A program made the translations under genes and the position numbers. This document shows positions 22,593 through 35,086 of a DNA stretch of 64,000 bases, one piece after another. Position 1 is the stretch's first letter, and every line of letters begins with the position of its first letter. The stretch lies in the NCBI GenBank assembly GCA_954871525.1, contig OX940862.1:37626232-37690231 (forward strand). Direction: 5' to 3'. The notes under the pieces are model-generated. The model had not been told where the DNA came from, did not search any database, and was given only the letters and a program-made list of their open reading frames with translations. Origin of the DNA: Parietaria judaica. Taxonomy: Eukaryota > Streptophyta > Magnoliopsida > Rosales > Urticaceae.

Positions 22593-23562
22593 GTAGTAGT
22601 TGTGTTTGATTTGACTGCTCTCACTCTCAAACGACAATGCTCCTTCAATGCCACTTCAGACACGCTTCTTTAGTTTTAGAGTAACATCTAACTAGCTAAA
22701 TATTTATGCCCTCTATTTTAGGTAGAGTTTCTAACCATATAGATATCAAGTTTTTAATTTTCTATGAACGAACTTCTCATTATCCAAAATTATAAGAAAT
22801 TAATATTTTTTAATTAATTTAGCAGAATTTATATGCGCCGGTAAATATTAGTAATATTTTCTATGTTAAAAATGATATGTGTCTAAGACTTGACCACGTA
22901 TTTAATTTTTTTATTGAAATAGATTAAATTTAAAAATAATTGAGAACTTCAGCCGTTAACAAAAAAATCGGAAAATTCTTTAGCTGCAAAACCTTTTCTC
23001 TTCTCCACTTTACGAATTCTTGCTATACAAATTATTCCATACAAAATCTCTTCGATTGTGTTATTCACTCTCAATCAATGAATTTAAGTGTCTCTTAGGT
23101 CTAATACAATTCTAGCTCAATTACAACAAATTGCAAACTAAAACCAATGGGAATATTTTCTTTCTTCTTGAAATGTCCCTTTCGGAAGCGTGTAGGATCT
23201 TGGATAAGCATAACGCCTTTGCTTGGTATTGCCGACATAATCACCATGAAAGTAAACACTACCTAATTAAAAAAAAAAAAGTGTTTCAACTTTCAACATC
23301 ATCAACAACACAAACCATTCTTCTTAGTACTGAGAATCCCAAGACATGACCATCTAAGTCCTCCTTTTAACGATGCACCAATGATTTGACTCCTCAATAA
23401 ACGGCTAGAATTTGTGTAATGAATCCATAATCCATTTCAAAACTCCGCGATGTGGCATATTTTTGTTATTTTTTCTTACCACTAAAGATCGGCCAATAAG
23501 CTGAATCAGGTAATTTTTGGATTAGGTCTTTTTGTATTGGCATGTTTACGTTTTTAAGGATT
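22593..23562. other. AT-rich intergenic DNA
   Basis: No convincing gene. Small open frames here lack family features. Confidence 0.4.
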
Positions 23563-23863
23563 ATTGCCGTCGTCAAAGTATTTAAATGTTGATCGATTAA
23601 AGCGGCGAGAATCCAAACTAAAAGAAAAGTACTAAAGTTGATATGAGGCGGTGCATTTTTTCGTCTAAATTTTTTTACGGATGTTGGTCAATTTATTAGC
23701 ATAGGGCTATTAAATTATACATAAGATACATATTTATGTAATCATCTAACTACGGCGAAAAAATGTGTCCCCTTATATTTATTGACTTTGGGTAATTTTG
23801 TCATTTTTTTTACTTTGGATCATTACCGCATAGTTGATCAACATTTAAATACTTTTGTCGCAA
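23563..23863. mobile_element. Foldback-type MITE, about 300 bp
   Basis: Two inverted arms of about 120 bp: the left arm contains CAAAGTATTTAAATGTTGATC and the right arm its complement GATCAACATTTAAATACTTTTG, with further imperfect pairing inward (matching TTTTTTCG and GATCCAAA stretches). Ends read ATTGCC and GCAAT. Superfamily and TSD not determined. Confidence 0.55.
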
Positions 23864-24123
23864 TTTTTTTCACTCACTACTCTGTTCGAACACTTTTATT
23901 CACAAACGGAAATCATTTAAATGAATAGTCGGAAGTCGTTTAAAAACCAATGAAATTTACACACATCAAGTCAAAATAGTCTAAATATAGCTGAAAATAA
24001 CGTGTACCATGATTTTCGTTCTAAGTTGAGTTTTCACGTAAAATTCTTGTATCATTAGTCTAATGACTAATGTTATGCGTTATTTTATATAAGTGGCATA
24101 TCGATATGCAGTAATTCTTCTTC

Positions 24124-24128
<5 letters not shown>

Positions 24129-24194
<66 letters not shown>
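24129..24194. repeat. (TA)n microsatellite
   Basis: An essentially pure TA run of about 66 bp. Confidence 0.95.
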
Positions 24195-24195
<1 letters not shown>

Positions 24196-25055
24196 CTTAA
24201 GCCCCAAGTTGAAGAGGTCTTTGATCATTGATAGCTCATGTGAATGTGAATCTGATCTCCTATGACTTTACTGTATTTTGTTCTTTATCCACTAATTCTC
24301 AATTAGTATTAAGAAAGTATATGGAAGTTTGTTAATTTTGCCACTTTTGTTGCCATTAATATGTTTCTCTGGGTGCAAGATATGTTTGTCGTTTTGCAGG
24401 TTCTCTTATGTCGTTTACATTTTTACTAATTGTCGTTTAAGAGCTTCTTGTAAACACGACGTGTCATCGAGCTATTTCTATAAAGCTCCTTATAAGACCC
24501 ACGTGTAATTTCAATTCTTATGATTCGATTGATACATATATATCAATCTGTTATTGTTGTATAAAAAGTGCGTAATAGACTGTGGGAAGTGGAACAGCAC
24601 TGAAGTAGTTGGCAAAAGATAGATCAAATCAATCTTAAAATAAGATAGCTAAAGATAAATACTAAACAAATTATATATTATATAAAAGTGATAATGGAAG
24701 AATTAATAATGGCATGTGATATACCAATCTGTAAAGGGAAAATTAGGTTAATTAGTAACAATTAATATTTGATCTATTAATTTTTGTTGTGACAATTCAG
24801 TTTTTTTTCTTTCTATTCATCGATTTTTTCATTCAATCGATCTAACAAATAAAAATAAAAATTGGATGTAATGGAGACTTATCACTTAATAAAAATCTTA
24901 AAAAAATATATTTCTCTTTTCTACTACGTAATTTATATAATAGTGGACAAGAGTTTAGAGAGAATAAAAATTATAAACATTAAAATTTAATTATATTTAA
25001 AAAAGTTTTTATTGGCATAATCTATCTCATATGTTTTTGTTTTCATCACTAATAC
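24195..25055. other. AT-rich intergenic DNA
   Basis: No gene recognised. Confidence 0.4.
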
Positions 25056-26475
25056 CTAGGGGTGAAAATTTTGTACTTGGTTCCCGGTTTTGTCCCTGTT
25101 CTGGTCTCGGTACCGGACCGTCTTTGGCAAAAAATCAGTTATTTGTCTTTTTAGTATAACCTAAAAAGGGACGTCCCGGTTCCGGTTTGAAAAACCAAAA
25201 CCAAAACCAATTCAAAATCTGAAATTCCCGGTTTTCTTGTCCCGGTTCCGGTTTTATGTCGTTTTGTTATAAGTTTTTCGTTTTTTAGCATGTCATTTCT
25301 TATAAGTCGTTTACTATTATGTTTTTAATCCATTATTTTATTTATTTCAGCCCATTATTTTAACATGTCATTTATTTTTCAGCCATTACACGGTATTTTA
25401 TTTAACATGTCATTTCTTATATGTCGTTTTGTTATAAAAAAAATAATTTGTTTGTACTCGGGATTTACTACTTAGCATTTTAGACTCGGTTGCACTGAGA
25501 TTTGAATTTGGTATTGTTAAGTTCACGACGTGAACTCGGATCTTGCATTTGTTTATTTTGTATTTTGCTTTTGTACTCGGATTTGGTATTTTCCATTTTG
25601 TGTTTACTCAGATTTGGTATTTTACATTTTGGATTTACTCGGATTTGGTAATTTTCATGTTTCTATCTTGGATCTTGTCCCGGATATGTCCCGGTTTTTG
25701 TCCCGAATTTTGGTCCTAAAAAAATCGGGATTTTAATCGGTGTCCCGGTCCCGGTTCTGATTTAAATAAAAAAAACAAGGACTTTTCAGAACCATAACAA
25801 AAATCGGGATAGAAAACCGTGTTCCGGTTTTTCCGGGACAAAGACAAAAAATAGTCAAATTCACAGTTTCCGGTTCTGGTTTCAGCCATAACCACACAAC
25901 TGAAAAGTTTGTATAATTTTCTTTTATGTTCCTCAAATATAAGCAAAGAAAATTGTAAATACTAAATACATTCGTAATTATAATGGTATTGACTTTTTCT
26001 ATATTTTCCTTACAAAGTAATTAGGCCTTCTTTCGTGATAATGACTCAAAATTCTTATGAAATTAAATAAAATGAAATAAACCCATGTGGGAAATACAAC
26101 GTCCAGAACTTCCGATTTTTGAGTAAACTTCGAAACCAGAATTGTTGGTCCCGATTTTTTTCGGATTCAGAACCCGGAAAAAAAAAAGTTATAGTTCCGA
26201 CTTTTAAAAATAAATCAAAATTTTGTTTTTCTTGTGTTCAATCCGAATCGTTGATATTTTTAATTCAACGGTCTTGATTGATCAATTTTAAAAACTAAAA
26301 AAATATATACAATATGAAAACAAAATAAAAAACCAAAATCGAAACCAGATATTGGGTTTCGGATAAAAACCGGAACAAAATTTTGTTTATTCCGATTTCA
26401 TCCAGAAAAAATGAAACCAGTACCGAATAGGCGAATACTGGATTTTATCCCAGATTTACAGGTTTAAATGTATTG
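25056..26475. mobile_element. Degenerate hAT-like/MITE sequence rich in CCGGTTC motifs
   Basis: It begins CTAGGGGTGAAAATT at 25056, an AGGGGTG-type end. Three patches (about 25067-25260, 25670-25880 and 26100-26470) are dense in TCCCGGTTCCGG, GAACCGGG, AAACCAGA and similar motifs, as seen in subterminal regions of plant hAT MITEs. The matching right end was not found, so this may be several decayed copies. Confidence 0.35.
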
Positions 26476-27028
26476 AGGTTTAAATAGACTTGCACAAAAG
26501 TAGATCTATACCAAAATTCAAATTTATAAGTAGGATTAACCATAAAATGATTGAATAATATGTAAATAATGAGGGTGTTAATCAAAACATCAAGTTGCAT
26601 GTAAATATAATGGAAAGTGGTTGTTTATTAAATATAGATAGACAAATTGATCAGTCAAGTCAAGGATTAACCATAAAATGATTAACTTGTTTTGCATGAA
26701 ACCAAACAACTTGCTAAATTAGTGGTTATTGCGATAATGACCTTATCCCAAAACATATACATCACGATAACTCTTTTGGTTCAATTAATAGAATTAGTTG
26801 GCCACTAGTTTGGTTCAAGTCATTAAGTTTAGATTTTTTTAAAAAAAAAAAATCATCAGTAAGAGGATACATGTTAATTTAAGTGGCATTAAGAAGCATA
26901 TATAATTCTTTGGACTATTACATAGATGACATACTTAAAAGACAAAAAAAATTGCTTATATTTAAAATGAAGGAATATGACTTCGTATATTGCACTAATT
27001 AAATTAAGTCGGGCGGACAGGCTAAGAA
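26476..27028. other. AT-rich intergenic DNA
   Basis: Nothing recognisable apart from a repeated TAACCATAAAATGATT phrase (about 26528 and 26668). Confidence 0.4.
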
Positions 27029-27656
27029 TGTACGGTTTTCGATGATTTTTCTCAATTTTGAAGCAAAAATCACGGGATATCATCGAGATAATGATCTAGA
27101 TTAAATTTAAAAATCAAGAGAGTCAGTCTGGATACTTTATCGGACTTTTCGTACTTTTGCGAGCTGTATTGGTTTTGGCGGAATCCTCATCGTGAAGTGT
27201 GCACGCGATTATCTCGTGATGCGGATCCGAGCTCGTCAATATTTGAGCCTATATATTGTCCGCCATGTTACTGCGGGAACGTCTTTGACACCGGAAAACA
27301 CCTCGTAAAGTGCTAGGTCCTTCTCGCCGTTTTAATGGCGAACCGACAGAGGCACGGGGAGGAGAAAAATCGCGCCTAAAATTTGCTAGAGGGGCTGCAA
27401 ATTTTCTCTAGTTATTTGGCTTGGGGATTTCGAATCATGAGCTTAAATATGGTATAAATAGAGTAATGTGTCAATGACTTAACGTACTTTGGCCCAGTAA
27501 ATAGGGCCAGGCCCAGTAAATGGGCGAAGCCCATTAACTAATTACAAATTCTAATAATAATGAATTTAATTTATGGGCCCGTCGCCCTTTGATGAAGTCG
27601 GGTCGGACCCGGAAAGTCCAATGGCCAGAAATCTTGATTCGGACATTTCCTACCCA
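27029..27656 (-). repeat. Solo LTR-like copy b of copia-type family 1
   Basis: Homologous over its length to 13389-14025 and 30359-31990 (shared GGAAATGTCCGAATC, GACGTTCCCGCAG and GATATCCCGTGA). Size 628 bp agrees with the family LTR. The TG at 27029 matches the family end; the other edge (near TACCCA at 27656) is mutated and no TSD is visible. Confidence 0.65.
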
Positions 27657-28200
27657 TCTCATGATTTGCATAGGCAAGGTTAACCCACGGTTAGAATTTT
27701 CCCCGGCAAGGCATTTGCAATTCATAGTTTTTTCCGCCTATACGAGGACAATATATTTATAAAATATAATAAAAATTTTACTAGATTATTATCTTTTCAA
27801 ATATTTTTTTTTTAAAAAGGTGGGCGGGTTGCAAGCAGTGTTTGCCTGAGGCTGAGGTACCCCATACACCTTTGAAAATCGTTTGAAAAATATAAATAAG
27901 TTTTCTTTTTCTTTTCGACAATTAATTGTAATTCCAGTCGACTTAAATAGTAATATTTAGGACTAGCTGAAGAAAAATTTGTTGTGATTTCTGTTTCCTT
28001 CAATTAAATATCAGTTGGTAGAGTAAGATTCGTGAACGGAATATGAAATTAGATGCAGCGAGACATAATTAGCTTTGATTATGCTTCTTCACGTCACATT
28101 CTCAGCCTTGTATTTAAATTCTATGTTAATTACGATTTAATTCTCATGGTAGTTCTTCTGTTCATTAAATTCAATGTCCTTTCTATTATGAGTATTTTTA
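27657..28200. other. AT-rich intergenic DNA
   Basis: No gene. About 28070-28200 resembles 52845-52975 in direct orientation (shared TTTTCAGCCTTGTATTT-like and AAATTCAATG phrases), a diverged dispersed repeat. Confidence 0.4.
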
Positions 28201-28890
28201 TCTAGTTCAAAAATAGGACTTAAAATAATAAAAGTCCAAAAAATATGAACGCGTTTGAAATGGACGCCCTTAAATAAGTTCTTTAAAAATAGGCGCCTTA
28301 GAAATGTGCATTCTTTAAATGGGCTACTTTAAAATGAGCATCCTAAAAATGACGCGCTTACGTTTTCACATCAATTACTTAATTGCTCAGGGACGTAAAA
28401 AAGTTATTTTGAATTGCTCAGAGGCCCTGGACTCTTCTATAAATAGAAGCTTCAAACTCTGAAAGACAGATTCGATCCCATTTGAATTCGGAACTATACA
28501 CAACTCACTCAAACACTCTCTAGTGCGATAAAATATCTTAACGCTCACTTTGAACAACGTGATGACCTGATCCCGATAAAATGAGTACGTACGCAGCCTC
28601 GCTACAAGTGACGAGGTCTGGCATCAAATATTATCTAACCCCTTCTTTTTTTATGTCCTTCAGCATATTAACGAAGGCGGAAAATCAAGTTTCAAGCCCA
28701 ACTCAACCATTGAGTGGACATTGAGCCGCTTTAATGTTAATCTAATTTTCGGCATTAACACTTCGCTTACAGATTCGGAGGGCCATATTATTTAGTGATG
28801 CGGACATTGAGCCGCTTTAATGTTAATCTAATTTTCGGCATTAACACTTCGCTTACAGACTCGGAGGGCCATATTATTTAGTGATCTTTA
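28201..28890 (+). repeat. LTR-like fragment with degenerate minisatellite, TATA box and 86-bp tandem duplication
   Basis: 28240-28345 holds about six imperfect 17-19-bp repeats (consensus near CTTTAAAAATGGGC). A strong TATA box CTATAAATAG lies at 28437-28446, followed by a CACTCAAACACTC leader as in LTR R regions. An 86-bp unit starting GGACATTGAGCCGC is duplicated head to tail at 28716-28801 and 28802-28885, with one mismatch noticed. LTR ends were not found, so the class is open. Confidence 0.45.
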
Positions 28891-29156
28891 AATATTATTA
28901 CCATAAAAAAAATTAAAATATCTCGAAAAATTAGATAATTATTTATTCAAAAATATGTCAAATCATATTAATAGTATATATTTATAATTTTAATGTTGAA
29001 GTGACGTTTTATTGCTAAGAGTGAGACATAATTGGTTTGTTACACACTGACATATTTGAGTGTGACCTGGTTGATACGTAATTACATGGTTAATAAAGAG
29101 TACTTAAAAAAAGTAAAGACTTTTTTCCTTAAATAAATACCAACGTTTTCATAACT
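28891..29156. other. AT-rich spacer
   Basis: It includes the dispersed repeat shared with 12355-12475 (about 28985-29100). Confidence 0.4.
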
Positions 29157-29164
29157 ATATATAA

Positions 29165-29998
29165 CAAGGTTCAACTTACCGATGTTACCGATAAACCGAT
29201 TACCGTTTTCGACGGATTAATCGATAGCTTACCGATTAACCGACGGAAAACCTATAACACTGTAGCTTACCGATTACCGATACTTTTCGATGATTATCGA
29301 CGGATTATCGATACTTTTCGATACTTTTTGACAGAAAACTTATAAAATATTTTGATAATATCATACCACAAAACATATGTTAAATTATTAAGTGTATAAT
29401 TATAATATTAATATTAGTTGAAGTGTATAATATTAAATGAATATACATATTAAGTGTATATGTATGTTAGGTGAAGTGTTAATATGTATGTTAAGTGTAT
29501 AATATTATTTGAAGTGTGTAATATTAAGTTAAATTATTAAGTGAAAGTGTATGTGTATGTTAAGTTGTGTGATATTAGTTGAATAGCAAAAAGTCCCACA
29601 TTGATAGATGACAATAGTTTGGTGATGTTTATATACCAAATATTAGGGACAAGGGCTTGGGCCCTTTGGGTCATAGGATTTTGTGGATGGGGGAGGACTC
29701 ACACAAATGTTACACCACCACACGCGCGCGTCGCCGCCGTCCGTCCGGACGGACGTGACGTGGCGGGGTGAGGTTGTGCAAATATATTATTTTTGCCGAA
29801 TTTTTTTTTACCGAAAAGTACCTTTTTTTTACACTGATTTTACCGAAAATCGGTTGGTAATCGGTTTATCGAAAACCTCGAAAATCGTCGAAAAGTGTAT
29901 AAAAACGATAAGCATTACAACCGGCAACTTACCGGTAACTACCGAAAAGCCGAAAAATCGACGATTATCGTCGATTATCGTCGAAAAATCGTACCTTG
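29165..29998. mobile_element. hAT-like non-autonomous element, 834 bp, with TSD ATATATAA
   Basis: Flanked by the 8-bp repeat ATATATAA (29157-29164 and 29999-30006). Ends are CAAGGTTC and GTACCTTG. Both subterminal regions are packed with ACCGAT/ATCGGT and GATTATCGTCGA motifs. The middle carries AT-rich DNA and a GC-rich island with an 18-bp perfect palindrome at 29738-29755 (CGTCCGTCC and its complement). No transposase is encoded. Confidence 0.8.
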
Positions 29999-30006
29999 AT
30001 ATATAA

Positions 30007-30353
30007 CTTTTAATTGTATTTATATTTATTGCGTTCGATGATTTTGGCAATTTTAATTACAAACTTAATAAGGATGAAATCCAGCTTTTAACATCGATAA
30101 TTTTGTAACCAAGTTGTGTCACACCGACAACATTTACTCGAGTAATTAAAATATATATGTTTGATCACGTTTCATTTTATTTTTTGTTTATACCTCTCGT
30201 CATTTTATTTTTGTAATATAATTATATCATTTTTTTTTATAATTTGTATGTACGTATAAAATTTAATTTATTGGTAAAAATACAAAATATACATTATCAT
30301 GTTATAACTGTCTAAAAGTATTATTATTTTTCATTATATAATCATCGATTAAA
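30007..30353. other. AT-rich intergenic DNA
   Basis: Nothing recognisable. Confidence 0.4.
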
Positions 30354-30358
30354 AATTT

Positions 30359-31990
30359 TGTAGGAAATGTCCGAATCGGGATTTGGGCCCATTGGACATT
30401 TTTGGGTATGACCCGACTACATAAAAGTGACGGACCTGCAAATTAATTATGACATGATTAATTAATTGGTAGAATCAACCACCAATGACCTAATGGGCTT
30501 AGCCTAATTATTAGGCCGAAGCTCATTAGATCATCAATCCATGTGGTCTATAAACACCACATTAAGCTCATAATTGAGATAATTGGCTAATCCCTAGCCC
30601 TAAAGAGAAACAGGTGAGCAGCCCCTCGCACCACCTTAGGCGCATGTTTTCTCCTCCGCGTGCGTCGTTCGGTTTGTCGTCCAATCACCAATAAGGACCT
30701 AGCAGGCTAACGGGGTGATTTCCGGTCTAATAGACGTTCCCGCAGCGATGTGGTGGACGAGATAGAGGCTCGACACTTGTGGAACTTTAATCCGAAAAAA
30801 TGCAGCAGGCGATTACACAAAGAACGAGGAGAAATTTGTTGAGGTCAAAAATTGACCTCCGCAGTCACGAAGTTACGGGGTGTGATTCCGAATTTAATTT
30901 ACCTTAGAGTTCTGGTATTTCTGTTAAAGCTAGATCACGTTGAAAGAGATGAGCGACAGAGAAAGAAAGAGACAATGATCATTTTAAAGAGGTCCACCCC
31001 GTCACAGCGATGGCTACATCATCTGCTATGTCATTGATATTTTGATGTAAAGGATACATATAAACGAAGAATAGAAAAATACTACAAGAGATGGGAAATG
31101 ACAAGGGTTTTTCTATGTACAACGTATGATTCTCTCTCTAAAAAGCCTCCCCCAAAAAGAGTCCCCAAAACAGATGCAGAAGTTGAATATTTATAGCCTT
31201 CATGTTTGAATATTTTTCTTCAATGTGTCGAATAAATGAGTCTTTAATTCCGCATTTGATTCCTTTCCTTGAGCTGAAATCTTCCTTGAATTGGGCCACT
31301 GATTGACGTATCATCAATTATGTCCTTTAAGGGCTTAAACGAGCCTTTATTTGGTGGATTTGATGTGGTTGGCGTTCAGATTCATTGACCATGTGACCAG
31401 CTCGTCGCTGTTGGTGACCAGCTTCTCGTTTGACTAGCTTGTCGCTGTGGACGACCATGTCGTCGCTCGGGCGACCAGATTCATGATGTCTTCGGAAAGC
31501 CACAACTTTTTGCTCGGGTGTCGAATTTCCACATTCTATATATCAAATCGAAGCTTGAGACGATGAATTCTGGACCATGTGACCGGATCTTCAAGATTCT
31601 CATTAAAACTCCGTCTCTGAAGCAATATATACATATTGTTCCGGAAAAGCGACAAGAATTGTTGACTTCTTCCAACCAAGTTGGGCCTGCAAAATGCCCT
31701 AACTCATGTTGGGCCAAAAACGTTAAATATATTTTGAATAATATGCTAAGCCCATTGGGCTTTATTAAGAATTAATGGTAAAAGATTTGTCTATTTATAC
31801 TAATTATAAATGGACGAAATTGTACCTCAACAGAAATAGGTTAGAAAAACACCAGCTGACAAAACTACTAAAAGTATGGTAACGTATTGAAACTGATCCT
31901 CTTAGTTTTCTAATTTAATCTAGGTCATTTATTGATGATATCCCGTGACTTCTGCCTTAGGATCGAGAAAAGTCGTCGAAAAACCCAACA
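30359..31990 (+). mobile_element. Solo LTR copy c of copia-type family 1, split by a nested solo LTR
   Basis: It starts TGTAGGAAATGTCC and ends CCCAACA, flanked by AATTT at 30354-30358 and 31991-31995. Removing the nested insertion (30837-31832 plus its target duplication) leaves about 630 bp, the family LTR size. The left part (30359-30836) and right part (31838-31990) align to consecutive segments of 27029-27656. Confidence 0.85.
30837..31832. mobile_element. Nested solo LTR, 996 bp
   Basis: Ends TGTTGAGGT and ACCTCAACA form a perfect 9-bp inverted repeat with TG/CA termini. Flanks carry GAAAT on both sides (30831-30835 and 31833-31837), with one extra T at 30836 on the left. There are no internal coding domains, so it reads as a solo LTR of a second family. 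Orientation was not fixed. Confidence 0.75.
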
Positions 31991-31995
31991 AATTT

Positions 31996-33373
31996 CCTAC
32001 TATATATAAAATTAAAGGCTGACTTCCTAGATCTAATTCAAAAGGTTCTAAAATGAATTATATAAACATGAAATGTTAGGATTCATAAATATATGTATAT
32101 ATATAAAGACTCTTCGTCAAGCATGGCTAAAATTTTGAAAAACTACGGATTATTAAACACGACTAAAATTTGCAAAGATTACACAAGGACAGTTTATTAG
32201 AAATGACTAAAATTTTGGAAAAAACTACCGATTATTCAAACAACTGCAATTTAAAAAACGACATAGTAATGATGTGAAAAATATTGAAGCACATTAAAAA
32301 TAAGAACTACGCGTTAAATAAGTATTGCTCGTTAATTTAAAGCTTTAATTATTTTTTGAATCATGATTAAAATATTTTAATTTATTCTTATAATTAGGTT
32401 ATATAATTAATATTACACGTTGGCAATCCATTTGGCAGTTTAACGATGTCATATCAGCAGAATTTAACATTTCTAATGGAAGGACCAATATATTTTATAT
32501 TCAACAAACATTGTGTATTTTTTCCCATAGTTTGAAGGGTTGGGGACCTAAAATCCATGTTGACCAAAAGTTGTGCATTATTGCCGCAATTAACCTTTAA
32601 AAATAATAGGAATTAAGTCAATAAGAAGAGACGAGTAGATAAGTACATGATAGATTGATTGAAACACGACGATGACAACAATTAATATGGAAGGCACAAA
32701 ACAAATAAATCAAAACATGTTAATTAAATACATAATAATAGATGGATGGATACAAGTATACAACAATAATAACATAGTAGTTGGGTAGAGTAGACTAGAG
32801 ACTTCATACTAATCTCTAATTAAAATTGTTAAGCATTAATTAAAATAATAAATTATTTATTAAATATCTACCATAAGAAGAAAAAAACTATGAGTTATCA
32901 AGGGGCTATACCTATAGGTGAATTAATAATAGGCATGTGATATTTATATTTTTATATAATTTATTTATCACTATATATATCAATAAAGACATACATGAAA
33001 AATTAATAAGTTAATTATCTTTTATTTTACTTCATCTCCTCAAATATAAGTGTGGAAATGGAAAACATAACGAATACGTATTTAATTTTAGACGACCGGA
33101 GTAAAAAAAAGGTAACTTTTTGGTATTTTAATGGATCATCGTTCGTGTCCTGCATGCATATATTTAAAAGGGTCAGGATGAACTAGCGTGTCATTGGTCA
33201 GCTTTTGTAATTATTGATATAGAAAATTACATTATTAAAATTTTGTACTTATAAATCAAAAGCTACATTATTAAAGTTGATCAATATTTTTACCAATTGC
33301 CAACATAATGATTTTAAATTCATTTTTAATGCCTTTAAAATAAAATAAAATTTGATCCTTATAATTTTTGGAA
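31996..33373. other. AT-rich intergenic DNA
   Basis: No gene. A phrase GACTAAAATTTTG...AACTACNGATTATT is repeated near 32126 and 32202, a weak local duplication. Confidence 0.4.
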
Positions 33374-33378
33374 AATAC

Positions 33379-34996
33379 TGTTTTTTATGAGTAATTCTCG
33401 GAATTGATTTGCGAAATGAATTAATTAAACAGGAATTATTAATATAATTCCCGTTAATTAATTATATAATTTGATTAATCTTCATTAATCAAATTAATCA
33501 ATTTCAAACCCCAAATTTCCCTCCGGAGGCCCGTTTTCGAAAAACAAAGTGTCCCGGTGTTCGCAAAAATATGAAAAACCCCAAAAACGATATAAAATTT
33601 GGGAAAAAAAGACACGGGACGCGCCCGGGAGCAAAAATGGCCGAGGAAACACCCGCGGGGCCCACAGGGGCGGCGGCTGTCAGGGCCACGCCACGTGGCG
33701 GCTTCCTGCGCCGCCACTCGCCCGGGGGCCCCACCCGGGGTCGCCTCAGCCCCCCGCCTGGGGGCTGCCTTCGCACGATCGCGCCAGCTGGCGCGATCCC
33801 AGCCGCCCGCGTCCCATCACGGGACGCGGCCACTTGCTCGCGCAGACTCCCGCGCAGGGACACGCGGACGACCCTGATGGGTCTGCTCCCGCGCGGGGAT
33901 CCACGCCCTCGCCACTTGCGAGGAGGCCTGCTTCGAGCAGGCCACGTGTAGGGCAGGGATCATCCCTGCCCTTTGATCCGCGCCATGCGGGCCCCCCTCG
34001 GGGGCTTGGTGGCCGTCCGATCTCGCGCGGACGGCCGGGATCGGACCATCTTTTCCAGGGACTAAAATGCAATTATAAAATTGTCCGGGACCCCCCCTGG
34101 ACAATATTTTACTACACTTGGGCCCCCGGACCCTATTATAAATAGAAGCTCAGTTAAGTTGAAACGGTAACTCATTCAAACTCACTCGACTCGAGTTCTC
34201 TCTCGCTCTCTACCCCTGATATACTCGCCTCCCCTCAAATATTATACTAATGTTGAGCGTCAAAGGTGAATCAGGGGGTACCCCCCCCCCCCCCCCCCCT
34301 CCTGTTTCCCTTGACCTCGGGTGTTACATTTTTCAGGCTCGGAAAGTGAGATAGTCCATAAAAGCGGAAGCCCTGGAGGAATTTTCATAAGACCACGACC
34401 CGCCTGATAGGCTCCGTTCCACATTGTGTCCAGCCTATCTTCAGTCCGTTATACGGCTGTTGGGATAGTCTGGGGACAAGTGACGGGGCCCACTATTTAG
34501 GTCGTAGGGTCAGGTCTGAGAAATTCCCTCTAAGATCCGGACGACCGAGGGATCACCCTGAGAGGGGTCTCTGGATCTATATATTGGACGAATGCACTCC
34601 CCCGTCCACTGGTACCCCCGATCCGCGTGGACTCCGAACCTGTACAAAACCCGGCCTGGTCATCTCCAGGCTCTGCGGTAACAGGTAGTGAGCCACCCCG
34701 ATCGCCCGGACCCTGAACGGCCACGAGACCTTCGATCCAAGAAAATCCAGAGATATCAACTCAGAGCCCCCGAATCGGTCAATCAAAACCTCACCTCAGA
34801 GTCAACGCCAACCACCCCAAAGTCAACGGGATCGGAAGGAGAGACCACAGACAGCAAATCTGTCATCCCCGTAACAAAGGCCAACCAAGGCCCACGCAAA
34901 AGTCAGCAGAAGCCCGCCACGTCACCAGCGACATTGGGCCAGGCCCAAAATCCACAACTTGGGCCTCAACAGTGTTTGATCCAAAAAACGGCATCA
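33379..34996 (+). repeat. 5' LTR of copy B
   Basis: It starts TGTTTTTTATGAGTAATTC (the right LTR has TGTTATGGGTAATTC) and ends CGGCATCA, 1618 bp. It contains a run of 19 C at 34281-34299 where the right LTR has 11, a palindromic GC-rich U3 (33778-33799 with core GCGCCAGCTGGCGC), a TATA box and a CT-rich leader. Confidence 0.95.
34133..34144 (+). promoter_or_regulatory. TATA box of 5' LTR, copy B
   Basis: TATTATAAATAG, identical in the right LTR at 49856-49867. Transcription would start about 30 bp downstream, in the GAAACGGTAACTCATTC region. Confidence 0.7.
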
Positions 34997-35002
34997 ACAT
35001 TT

Positions 35003-35020
35003 TGGCGCTAGAAGGAGGGG
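35003..35020 (+). other. Primer-binding site of copy B
   Basis: TGGCGCTAGAAGGAGGGG, six bases after the LTR end at 34996. The tRNA was not assigned. Confidence 0.7.
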
Positions 35021-35086
35021 ACCCCGAATTCAGTCCTCTGAACAACCCCTCTAGCAGAACGACGCTCTGATCCCGCAAATCAAAGA

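Noticed and set aside
29585..29635. Plant snRNA-type promoter (AGTCCCACATTG upstream element with TTTATATA about 24 bp downstream)
   Set aside because: Spacing fits a Pol III snRNA promoter, but no U6 or U3 sequence follows and it lies inside a hAT-like element. Most likely coincidental.
34281..34299. C-run as a regulatory G-quadruplex site
   Set aside because: Length differs between the two LTRs (19 versus 11) as expected from homopolymer slippage or sequencing error; no repeated G-tract arrangement.
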